The notes beneath the pieces were generated by a model. The model ran no database searches and was not told where the DNA came from. It was given only the letters and a program-made list of their open reading frames with translations. DNA of 22,649 bases from Verrucomicrobiia bacterium (lineage in GTDB: Bacteria > Verrucomicrobiota > Verrucomicrobiia > Limisphaerales > UBA1319): contig JADGRT010000006.1 of the NCBI GenBank assembly GCA_017880715.1, positions 1-22,649 on the forward strand, given 5' to 3'. Positions 5,691 to 12,877 of this stretch are shown piece after piece. Position 1 is the first letter of the stretch, and each line of letters starts with the position of its first letter. A program made the translations under genes and the position numbers.

Positions 5691-7085
5691 ATGAACACTA
5701 AAGATCTCATCCGCCTGGGCGTTCCGCCCGGGGAGGCCAGGCGACGCGGGCTGGACTTCATCGCCCGTTATATCCTTAAGGGACTCGCCAAGGCGAATCT
5801 GCGGGCGGAAGTGGAGGCCGTTGTCCGCCACCCGGCCGCGTTCGTTGACGACGAGCTGCGCGGCGAATTCGCCAAGGCCTTGACCCGCGTCGAGCGGCCG
5901 ATCCGGGAAGCCCCGGCGGCCTGGCGCCAGTGGGGCGAAGATCTCGATCCGGAGTCGGTGAATCAGATGGCCCGCGCCTGCCAGTTGCCGATCGCGGCCG
6001 CCGGCGCGCTCATGCCGGACGCGCACGTGGGTTACGGCCTGCCCATCGGCGGCGTGCTGGCCACGAATAATGCCGTCATTCCTTACGCCGTGGGGGTGGA
6101 CATCGCGTGCCGGATGAAATTGACTGTGCTCGATCTGCCGTTGCGCGATTTGGAACGCCGACGCGAGAAACTCATTACCGCCATCGAGGCCGAGACACGG
6201 TTCGGCGTAGGGGTCACCTTCCGGCATCGTCGCGAACATAAGGTGATGGATGCCGACTGGTCGGTCAGCCCCGTGACGAAGCAAAACCAGGATCGCGCGT
6301 GGGCGCAGCTTGGCACCAGCGGCAGCGGGAACCATTTCGTCGAGTTCGGCGTGTTCCGGATCGAGGAGTCGGTCCGGGATTTGCCGCCCGGTGTTTACGT
6401 GGCGTTGTTAAGCCACAGCGGCAGCCGGGGAACGGGCGCGGCCGTGTGCGATTACTACAGCAAGCTGGCCATGGCGCGGCATCCCGACCTGCCCAAGGAA
6501 CAGCGTAACCTGGCGTGGTTTTCGCTCGACTCGGAGGAGGGCCGGGAATACTGGGCGGCGATGGAATTGATGGGCGATTACGCGGCGGCGAATCATGCGC
6601 TCATCCACCAGCACCTCGCCCGGCATCTCGGTCTCGAAGTGCTCCTCGACGTGGAGAATCACCACAACTTTGCCTGGAAGGAACGGCAGGTGATCGACGG
6701 CGTCGAGCGCGAGGTGATCGTTCATCGGAAGGGGGCCACCCCGGCGGGTATCGGTGTTATGGGCGTCATTCCCGGCTCGATGGCCACGCCCGGATTCCTC
6801 GTGCGCGGCAAGGGTAATGCGGCGGCGCTGCAATCGGCCTCGCACGGAGCTGGCCGGGTCATGAGCCGGTCAAAGGCGATGCAGACGTTCGAGTGGGGGA
6901 CGGTCAACCGGGTATTGAAGGAGCGCGGAGTCAAGCTGCTCTCGGCCGGCCTGGACGAGGCGCCGATGGTTTACAAAGACATCCATGTGGTCATGGCCGC
7001 GCAACGCGACCTGGTGGAGGTGCTCGGCCAGTTCGATCCGAAACTGGTGAAAATGGCCCCTCACGGAGAACGGGCCGAAGACTGA
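5691..7085 (+). CDS. rtcB: RtcB-type RNA ligase (3'-phosphate/5'-OH)
   Basis: The 464-residue product belongs to the RtcB family, which joins RNA 2',3'-cyclic phosphate or 3'-phosphate ends to 5'-OH ends using GTP and Mn2+. Visible motifs in order are MPDAHVGYG (D110, H112), VGVDIACRM with D137 and metal ligand C140, GSGNHFVEFGV (N214, H215, E218), SHSGSRG, and SASHGAGRVMSRSKA with H385, the likely guanylylated histidine. All key metal and nucleotide residues are present, so it should be active. It acts in RNA repair or tRNA restoration in the cytoplasm. No rtcA, archease or RtcR regulator lies next to it, so it is a stand-alone housekeeping-type copy. The ribosome binding site is weak (AGGCG before ATG). 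Confidence 0.93.
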   Translation: MNTKDLIRLGVPPGEARRRGLDFIARYILKGLAKANLRAEVEAVVRHPAAFVDDELRGEFAKALTRVERPIREAPAAWRQWGEDLDPESVNQMARACQLPIAAAGALMPDAHVGYGLPIGGVLATNNAVIPYAVGVDIACRMKLTVLDLPLRDLERRREKLITAIEAETRFGVGVTFRHRREHKVMDADWSVSPVTKQNQDRAWAQLGTSGSGNHFVEFGVFRIEESVRDLPPGVYVALLSHSGSRGTGAAVCDYYSKLAMARHPDLPKEQRNLAWFSLDSEEGREYWAAMELMGDYAAANHALIHQHLARHLGLEVLLDVENHHNFAWKERQVIDGVEREVIVHRKGATPAGIGVMGVIPGSMATPGFLVRGKGNAAALQSASHGAGRVMSRSKAMQTFEWGTVNRVLKERGVKLLSAGLDEAPMVYKDIHVVMAAQRDLVEVLGQFDPKLVKMAPHGERAED

Positions 7086-7107
7086 TCCTCGGAGCAACCG
7101 AAAGTTT

Positions 7108-7137
7108 TTGCCAAATCCGGTGGTTATCGGCGATACT
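7108..7137 (+). promoter_or_regulatory. Candidate promoter for the TPR peptidase gene
   Basis: TTGCCA (7108-7113, 5 of 6) and GATACT (7132-7137, 4 of 6) are spaced by 18 bases, about 30 bases before ATG 7166. It lies in the short gap after rtcB and suggests that the following gene block has its own transcription start. Confidence 0.4.
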
Positions 7138-7165
7138 GTAAGCGCCTTCATCCAGGCCATTGTTT

Positions 7166-9763
7166 ATGTCGCCGTTTGCCCGATTCATTCGTGGTTGCCG
7201 ACCGACCGGTAAAATCCGTGCTTTCGCCGGAATCGTTGCCGGGCTGGTCTGGCTGGGGGCCGGCGCGTTTCCGGTGTCCGGAGCGGATATCGAAGCTTCC
7301 CGGCAGGAGTTTCTTTCCGGCCATTACACCAACTGCGTCCGGTTGTGTGAACAAGCCCTGCGCGAAAACGAGCCCGGAGAGAGTTGGCGGCTGCTGCTGG
7401 CGGAAGCCTATTTGACGCTGGGGAAATATCCGGAGGCGCAGGCGGTCATGACCTCGGCCTTGGAGCGTTATTCCTCCAGCCTGCGCGCGCGCTGGCTTGG
7501 CTACATCATCCTGCAACAGTGCGATCAGTCCGCCCGGGCGGAGATGCTGCTCGAGGAAATCATCCAACTGGCCAACACGCGATCGTATGCTTACCGCGAT
7601 GCCGCCAGCCTGGTGGTCATAGGAAAAGCCGCCCTGCTCACGGGGGCCGATTCGCGCTTGGTTTTGGAAAAACTCTTCGATCCGGCCAAGACCACCGATC
7701 CTGACTGCCGGGAAGCTTACCTGGCCGGCGGAGAGTTGGCTTTGGAGAAACACGATTACGAGCTGGCCGCCCGTAACTTTCGCCAAGGCCTCGAGAAGTT
7801 TCCCAAGGATGCGGATTTTCACGGCGGCCTGGCCCGGGCCTATGCGCCCAGCGCCCGCCCGGAAATGTTCGCCTCGGCCGCCGCCGCCCTGCAATTGAAT
7901 ACCAACCACATCCCCAGCTTGCTGTTGTTGGCTGATAACCTGATCGACAGCGAGGATTATGCCGGAGCGGAAAAACTGCTGGCCCGGGTGGTGGCGATCA
8001 ATCCATGGCATCCCGAAGCGTGGGCTTATCGCGCGGTTTTGAAAAACCTGAACGGCGAGGGACCGGGCGAAACCGACGCCCGCGCCACGGCGCTGCGGTT
8101 TGGAGCCAAAAACCCGCGAGTGGATTATTTGATCGGCGCCAAACTGTCGCAGAAATACCGGTTTGCGGAAGGCGCCGCATCCCAGCGTCGGGCGCTCCAA
8201 TTGAATCCCGGATTTGGTCCCTCGACGATCCAACTGGCGCAGGATCTATTGCGATTGGGCGAAGAAACCGAAGGCTGGCGGCTGGCGGAAGACGCGTATC
8301 GAAGCGACGGTTACAATGTAACGGCCTACAACCTGGTGACCCTCAAGGAAAGCATGGCGAAGTTCCAAACGCTCACCAACCGGGATTTGGTGGTGCGCCT
8401 GAGTCCGCGTGAGGCCGCCATTTACGGAACGCGAGTCTTGGATCTTCTGAGCGAGGCCAGGGCCAAGCTGGGCGCCAAATATGACCTCAAGCTGGACGCG
8501 CCCGTGGTGGTGGAAATCTTCCCTGAATCCAAGGATTTTGCGGTGAGAACCTTTGGCTTGCCGGGCGATTCGTCCTATCTGGGCGTCTGTTTCGGTCGCG
8601 TGATCACCGCCAACAGCCCGGCCACACAGGTGGCGCATCCGGTAAATTGGCAGGCCATGCTTTGGCACGAGTTCACCCATGTCGTCACCTTGCAGTTGAC
8701 CCGCAACAAAATGCCGCGATGGTTGAGCGAAGGCATTTCGGTTTTTGAGGAACGCCAGGCCCAGCCCGCCTGGGGGCAACGCATGAACGCGCGCTACCGC
8801 GGAATGATTTTGGAGGATGAATTAGTCCCCCTCGGCAAGCTGAGCGCCGCCTTTCTATCGCCCAAAGATCTGGAGCACTTGGGCTTTGCCTATTACGAGT
8901 CGTCCTTGGCGGTGGAGTTCCTGGTGCAACGCTTCGGCCTGGATGCGCTGAAGCAGGTCCTCGGTGAATTGGGCCGGGGAATCCATATTGATAAGGCCAT
9001 GGAAAAGCACTTTAAGCCCAGGCCGCAACTGGAGAAGGAATTCGCCGCGTTTGCCCGTGAGCGCGCCCAAAAAATGGGACCCAGCCTCGACTGGACGAAG
9101 CCCCCGGCGAAGGTGCTGGCGGGTAGCACTTCCGATGCGCTCGAAGATTGGAATCTCACCCACCCCAATAACTTTTGGGGGCTTACCGAACAGGCTAAGC
9201 GATTGATTTTAGCCAAACAATATGAAGCCGCGAAGGCGCCCTTAACCAAGCTGATCGAAGCTTATCCAGAAAACACCGGCGCCGACAACGCCTCGCTGCT
9301 GCTGGCTGAGGTCCAGCGCGCGTTGAATTCCCCGGAGCTTGAGCGCCAAACGCTGGCCCGCTTGGCCATGCTTGACGCCGACGCGGTGGAGGTTTTTATG
9401 CGACTGATGGAGCTATCCGCTGCGGCGCAGGATTGGCCGGCGGTTCTGGAAAACGCCGAACGCTACCTGGCGGTCAATCCCCTGGTGGCGCCGCCGTATC
9501 GTTTCATGGCCCGGGCTTGTGAAGCCTTGGATAAGACCCAACCGGCGATAAAATCCTACGAGACGCTCTTAACCATGGATCCGCCCGATCCCGCCGACCT
9601 TCATTATCGCCTGGCCCGCTTGTTGCGGAAAGCCGGTGACCCGGCCGCCAAACGCCACGTGCTGCAAGCACTCGAGGAAGCGCCGCGGTTTGGCGATGCG
9701 CATCGCTTGTTGCTGGAAATAACCCGGGCGGCACAACCCATCCCGCAGGCCTCCACGCCATGA
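7166..9763 (+). CDS. Secreted TPR protein with gluzincin (peptidase MA-like) domain
   Basis: The 865-residue product has an N-terminal signal or anchor segment (about 16-40, IRAFAGIVAGLVWLGAGAF). A series of TPR-like helical hairpins covers about 45-410. The central metallopeptidase domain has the zinc motif HEFTH (H501, E502, H505) and a third ligand E522 in WLSEGISVFEE, giving the HExxH-16-E spacing of gluzincins. More TPR-like repeats follow at about 670-860. Architecture and motif match the peptidase MA-like families associated with TPRs in PVC bacteria. It probably cleaves or holds envelope proteins in the periplasm, and its substrate is unknown. TTG at 7160 would add only two residues, so ATG 7166 is preferred. 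It precedes the MoxR operon on the same strand, separated by a repeat element. Confidence 0.88.
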   Translation: MSPFARFIRGCRPTGKIRAFAGIVAGLVWLGAGAFPVSGADIEASRQEFLSGHYTNCVRLCEQALRENEPGESWRLLLAEAYLTLGKYPEAQAVMTSALERYSSSLRARWLGYIILQQCDQSARAEMLLEEIIQLANTRSYAYRDAASLVVIGKAALLTGADSRLVLEKLFDPAKTTDPDCREAYLAGGELALEKHDYELAARNFRQGLEKFPKDADFHGGLARAYAPSARPEMFASAAAALQLNTNHIPSLLLLADNLIDSEDYAGAEKLLARVVAINPWHPEAWAYRAVLKNLNGEGPGETDARATALRFGAKNPRVDYLIGAKLSQKYRFAEGAASQRRALQLNPGFGPSTIQLAQDLLRLGEETEGWRLAEDAYRSDGYNVTAYNLVTLKESMAKFQTLTNRDLVVRLSPREAAIYGTRVLDLLSEARAKLGAKYDLKLDAPVVVEIFPESKDFAVRTFGLPGDSSYLGVCFGRVITANSPATQVAHPVNWQAMLWHEFTHVVTLQLTRNKMPRWLSEGISVFEERQAQPAWGQRMNARYRGMILEDELVPLGKLSAAFLSPKDLEHLGFAYYESSLAVEFLVQRFGLDALKQVLGELGRGIHIDKAMEKHFKPRPQLEKEFAAFARERAQKMGPSLDWTKPPAKVLAGSTSDALEDWNLTHPNNFWGLTEQAKRLILAKQYEAAKAPLTKLIEAYPENTGADNASLLLAEVQRALNSPELERQTLARLAMLDADAVEVFMRLMELSAAAQDWPAVLENAERYLAVNPLVAPPYRFMARACEALDKTQPAIKSYETLLTMDPPDPADLHYRLARLLRKAGDPAAKRHVLQALEEAPRFGDAHRLLLEITRAAQPIPQASTP

Positions 9764-9837
9764 AAAACTTCGCTGCCTTAGCACGCCATTTCGTAAATGC
9801 ACTCACGAATGAAAAGTCCGGTGACCAGCGCCAGGCC

Positions 9838-9990
9838 TGTAGCGCAGACTTCCAGTCTGCTGTATCGCGGATTTCCAATCCGCAGGCCGCGCGCATGGCG
9901 GACGCGTTTGAAAGTGTGGATGCGCTGCCTAAGTCGCGCGCCCGGCCGACTGGAAGTCGGCGATACAGCAGGTTGGAAACCTGCGCTACA
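9838..9990. repeat. 153-bp palindromic repeat element built of TTCCA mini-hairpins
   Basis: The left arm (9838-9894) and right arm (9935-9990) are reverse complements at most positions and are separated by about 40 bases. Each arm contains two small palindromes around a constant TCC core: CAGACT-TCC-AGTCTG and GCGGATT-TCC-AATCCGC on the left. On the right, read on the minus strand, they are CAGGTT-TCC-AACCTG and GCCGACT-TCC-AGTCGGC. The differences between arms are compensated within each mini-stem, so the small hairpins are kept although the sequence changes. The outer boundary is TGTAGCGCAG. The 272-bp gap between the TPR peptidase gene and the DUF4159 gene holds nothing else recognisable. 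Confidence 0.85.
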
Positions 9991-10035
9991 ACGGAAGCAG
10001 ATGCGCCCCAGGCGATACGTGAGAGGAATTCTTAA

Positions 10036-10857
10036 ATGAGGCGCTTTATTTGGATCCTCGTCCTCGTCATCGGCACCGCCGCGCTTGGCCTGGCGCAATA
10101 CCGGGGCCGCTCCCGCTCCAATCCCTTGGCCGGCCGGCCGCCGGAATGGCAGAACGATCGCCGATTTCAGAAAGACGTTTTCACATTCGTCCGCATCCAA
10201 TACCAATCCGGCGACGGCTACGAGGATCGGCGTTCCCAGAGATGGGCGACCGATTTTCCCGATAGCGACCTGAATTTCTCGTTCCGTCTTCAGCAGATGA
10301 CCTCGCTGAAGGTCAATCCCGAACCCAAGGTTCTGGCCCTGACCGATCCGGAGCTTTACGATTATCCCTGGATTTACATCGTGGAACCCGGCGGCCTGCT
10401 GTTCAGCGAGCAAGAGGTCACGATTTTGCGCGCGTATCTGCTCAACGGGGGATTTCTCATGGTGGACGATTTTTGGGGCGAGCGGGAGTGGGAGAATTTC
10501 CACCAGCAGATCCGGCGGGTGTTTCCCGACCGGGAAATCGTCGATCTGCCCCTGGATCATCCGGTTTTTCACTGCGTGTTCGAGATCAAGGAAAAACCGC
10601 AAATACCCAACATCGACCTGGGCATCGCCAGCCAATACAACGGCGGGATTACGTGGGAGCGTTCGGATGCCCGGGAAGCCCACATCCGCGGCATTTCCGA
10701 CGATCAGGGCCGGCTGATGGTGATTGCCTGTCACAACACCGACCTGGGCGACGGCTGGGAGCGCGAAGGCGTAAGCGCCTACTACTTCCATGAATTTTCG
10801 GAGAAGAAGGCCTATCCGCTGGGCATCAACATCGTGTTTTATGCCATGACCCATTAG
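10036..10857 (+). CDS. DUF4159 domain protein, exported
   Basis: The 273-residue product has a signal peptide (MRRFIWILVLVIGTAALGLA, probable cut near residue 20) and then a single DUF4159 domain. Landmarks are FTFVRIQYQS, RWATDFPDSDLNFSFRLQQMTSL, YPWIYIVEPGG, ILRAYLLNGGFLMVDDFWG and LPLDHPVFHCVFEI. The fold is thought to be related to the class I glutamine-amidotransferase/ThuA-like flavodoxin-type domains. The Cys in FHCVF is not in a nucleophile-elbow context, so no catalytic activity is claimed. AGAGGA lies about 9 bases before ATG. DUF4159 proteins commonly accompany MoxR/DUF58/VWA clusters in PVC bacteria and other phyla, and this gene is 47 bases upstream of the MoxR gene. Its role is unknown, probably a periplasmic component of that machine. 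Confidence 0.88.
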   Translation: MRRFIWILVLVIGTAALGLAQYRGRSRSNPLAGRPPEWQNDRRFQKDVFTFVRIQYQSGDGYEDRRSQRWATDFPDSDLNFSFRLQQMTSLKVNPEPKVLALTDPELYDYPWIYIVEPGGLLFSEQEVTILRAYLLNGGFLMVDDFWGEREWENFHQQIRRVFPDREIVDLPLDHPVFHCVFEIKEKPQIPNIDLGIASQYNGGITWERSDAREAHIRGISDDQGRLMVIACHNTDLGDGWEREGVSAYYFHEFSEKKAYPLGINIVFYAMTH

Positions 10858-10904
10858 GAAGGCGATCAGGCTAACCACCAGGCAACCCAACCAAGGAACC
10901 CAAA

Positions 10905-11918
10905 TTGGAAAAGATGAATGAAACCTACGAAGCCGACCGGCAGGCGGTGGAACGCCTCATTGCCAGCCGCGCGCAGATCGCTGCCGAATTATCCAAGGTC
11001 ATTATTGGCCAGCGGCAGGTGATCGAAGAACTCCTGATTGCCCTGTTTGCCGGCGGCCACTGCCTGATCACGGGCGCTCCCGGGCTGGCCAAGACGCTGC
11101 TGGTTAAATCGATTGCCCAAATATTTCAACTGAAATTCCAGCGCATCCAGTTCACCCCCGACCTGATGCCGGCGGATATCACCGGCACCGAAATCCTCGA
11201 ATCGACGGGCGAAGGGCGGCGGTTGGTTTTCGTCAAAGGACCGGTCTTCGCCCATATGATTCTGGCCGATGAAATCAATCGGACGCCGCCCAAAACCCAG
11301 GCGGCGCTGTTGGAGGCCATGCAGGAACACCAGGTTACGGCCGCCGGGGTGCGGCACGTGCTCGAAGAACCCTTCTTTGTCCTGGCCACGCAAAACCCCA
11401 TTGAAATGGAAGGCACTTACCCCTTGCCCGAGGCGCAGTTGGACCGGTTCATGTTTAACGTGGTCATCGACTATTTGCCCGAAGACGACGAAGTGGCGGT
11501 GGTGACGCGGACCACGTCGCAAACCTCGGAACCGATCCAGCCCCTGTTCAGCGGCGCCGACGTCGTGCAATTCCATGAGGTGGTGCGCAAGCTGCCGATT
11601 GCCGAAGAGTTGGTGCGCTATGCGGTCCAGCTTGCCGCAGCCTCGCGGCCCCGTCAAAAGAACGCGCCCGGCTTTATCAATGAATGGGTCAGTTGGGGGG
11701 CGGGGCTGCGCGCCTCGCAATACCTGGTGCTGGGCGCCAAGGTCCGGGCCCTGCTGCTGGGGCGCCCGCACGTGACGCGGGAAGACATTCAAAGCCTCGC
11801 TCACCCCGTGTTGCGGCATCGCATATTGATCAATTACCGCGCGGAGGCCGAAGGGGTCACCGTCGAGCAGATCATCGATCGCCTGTTGGAATCGACGAAA
11901 AAAGGATTGGGCTCATGA
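10905..11918 (+). CDS. MoxR family AAA+ ATPase
   Basis: The 337-residue product is a cytoplasmic ATPase of the MoxR type, a chaperone-like class that works with VWA-domain partners. Walker A is GAPGLAKT (57-64), Walker B is LADEIN (D122, E123), sensor 1 is in ATQNP (N164) and an arginine lies in AQLDRFM (R181). The C-terminal lid domain covers about 230-330. TTG at 10905 has AAGGA (10893-10897) at 7-base spacing. An ATG at 10914 lies three codons further in but has only an immediately adjacent GGAA, so the TTG is preferred with moderate certainty. Its TGA overlaps the ATG of the DUF58 gene (ATGA, 11915-11918), indicating coupled translation with its probable partner. Confidence 0.94.
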   Translation: MEKMNETYEADRQAVERLIASRAQIAAELSKVIIGQRQVIEELLIALFAGGHCLITGAPGLAKTLLVKSIAQIFQLKFQRIQFTPDLMPADITGTEILESTGEGRRLVFVKGPVFAHMILADEINRTPPKTQAALLEAMQEHQVTAAGVRHVLEEPFFVLATQNPIEMEGTYPLPEAQLDRFMFNVVIDYLPEDDEVAVVTRTTSQTSEPIQPLFSGADVVQFHEVVRKLPIAEELVRYAVQLAAASRPRQKNAPGFINEWVSWGAGLRASQYLVLGAKVRALLLGRPHVTREDIQSLAHPVLRHRILINYRAEAEGVTVEQIIDRLLESTKKGLGS

Positions 11919-12877
11919 CGGTCCGGCCAACAACGCCAGGGCCGCCGACCGGCTCGCTCATCGATCCGAAGGTGTTGATGACGATTCGCAATCTGGAATT
12001 GCGCGCCCGGGTGGTGGTGGAAGGGTTTTGGTCGGGGCTGCATCGCAGTCCCTATCACGGATTTTCGGTGGAATTCACCGAGTATCGCGCTTACACACCC
12101 GGCGACGATCCGCGTTATCTGGACTGGCGATTGTTTGCCCGCAGCGACCGGTATTACATCAAGCGGTTCGAGGAGGAGACGAATCTCCGGTGCCACCTGC
12201 TGGTGGATCAGAGCCGGTCCATGAATTACGGCACGCTCGGCTACACCAAGGTGCAATACGCCAACACCCTGGCGGCCACCCTGGCCTACTTCCTCCACCT
12301 GCAAGGCGACGCGGTGGGATTGCTCACCTTTGACGAACGGGTCCGGGACTACCTGCCGGCCCGCCATCGCCCGGGCCACTTGCGGCACCTGATGCTCGCG
12401 CTCGAGAAACCAGCCGCCGGCGCCGCAACCGATCTGAGCGCGCCCTTGAAGCAAATGGCCGAGATCATGAAAAAACGCGGGCTCGTGATCCTGATGTCCG
12501 ATCTGCTGGCGCCCATCGAAACTCTGGAAAAGGATCTGGCCGGTTTGAATGCGTGCCACCATGAAATCATGGTGTTTCTCCTGCTCGATCCCGCCGAGCT
12601 TCGCTTTGATTTCAGTCAGGCCGGACTCTACGAGGATGTGGAAACCGGCCGCGATTTTTACCTCGATCCGGCCCTGGCTCGCAAAGGCTACCTGAAAAGA
12701 TTGGAGAACCACCTGGCGGCCGTCCAACAGATCTGCCAGGGCCTGGGCATCGGATTTCACCGCTTCACCACCGATCGCCCTTTGGAACTGGCGTTGTTTG
12801 AGGTGCTGCGTTCCCGCACGCAACGGGGCAAGCGGCTCCGGCGTTCGGGGACCTATGCCCGGAGTCAGCCCGTATGA
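11915..12877 (+). CDS. DUF58 (VWA-like) protein, MoxR partner
   Basis: The 320-residue product is a DUF58 protein. The family signature lies at about 44-88 (HRSPYHGFSVEFTEYRAY, PGDDPRYLDWRLFARSD, YIKRFEEET). A VWA-like core with a MIDAS-type D98-x-S100-x-S102 in LLVDQSRSM follows, and then an ILMSDLL stretch. No membrane segment is seen, unlike longer DUF58 proteins, so it is probably cytoplasmic or peripheral. ATG 11915 overlaps the MoxR stop and has AAAGGA about 9 bases upstream. An upstream in-frame ATG at 11684 lies fully inside moxR and is rejected. Its stop overlaps the next start by 4 bases. It probably binds MoxR and links it to the membrane VWA proteins. Confidence 0.92.
   Translation: MTVRPTTPGPPTGSLIDPKVLMTIRNLELRARVVVEGFWSGLHRSPYHGFSVEFTEYRAYTPGDDPRYLDWRLFARSDRYYIKRFEEETNLRCHLLVDQSRSMNYGTLGYTKVQYANTLAATLAYFLHLQGDAVGLLTFDERVRDYLPARHRPGHLRHLMLALEKPAAGAATDLSAPLKQMAEIMKKRGLVILMSDLLAPIETLEKDLAGLNACHHEIMVFLLLDPAELRFDFSQAGLYEDVETGRDFYLDPALARKGYLKRLENHLAAVQQICQGLGIGFHRFTTDRPLELALFEVLRSRTQRGKRLRRSGTYARSQPV

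Noticed and set aside
7148..8233. 361-codon minus-strand open frame over the TPR peptidase gene
   Set aside because: Shadow of the plus-strand gene, with no recognisable domain and Gln/Gly/Arg-rich composition typical of antisense frames.
9838..9990. CRISPR array
   Set aside because: The repeats are inverted mini-hairpins with paired variation, not direct repeats with unique spacers, and no cas gene is present.
9778..10890. 370-codon minus-strand open frame covering the repeat element and the DUF4159 gene
   Set aside because: It runs antisense through a well-supported DUF4159 gene and translates the palindromic repeat. No signal of real coding.
11684..11914. N-terminal extension of the DUF58 gene inside moxR
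   Set aside because: It overlaps the MoxR C-terminal coding region in another frame. The ATGA overlap start with a ribosome binding site is far better supported.
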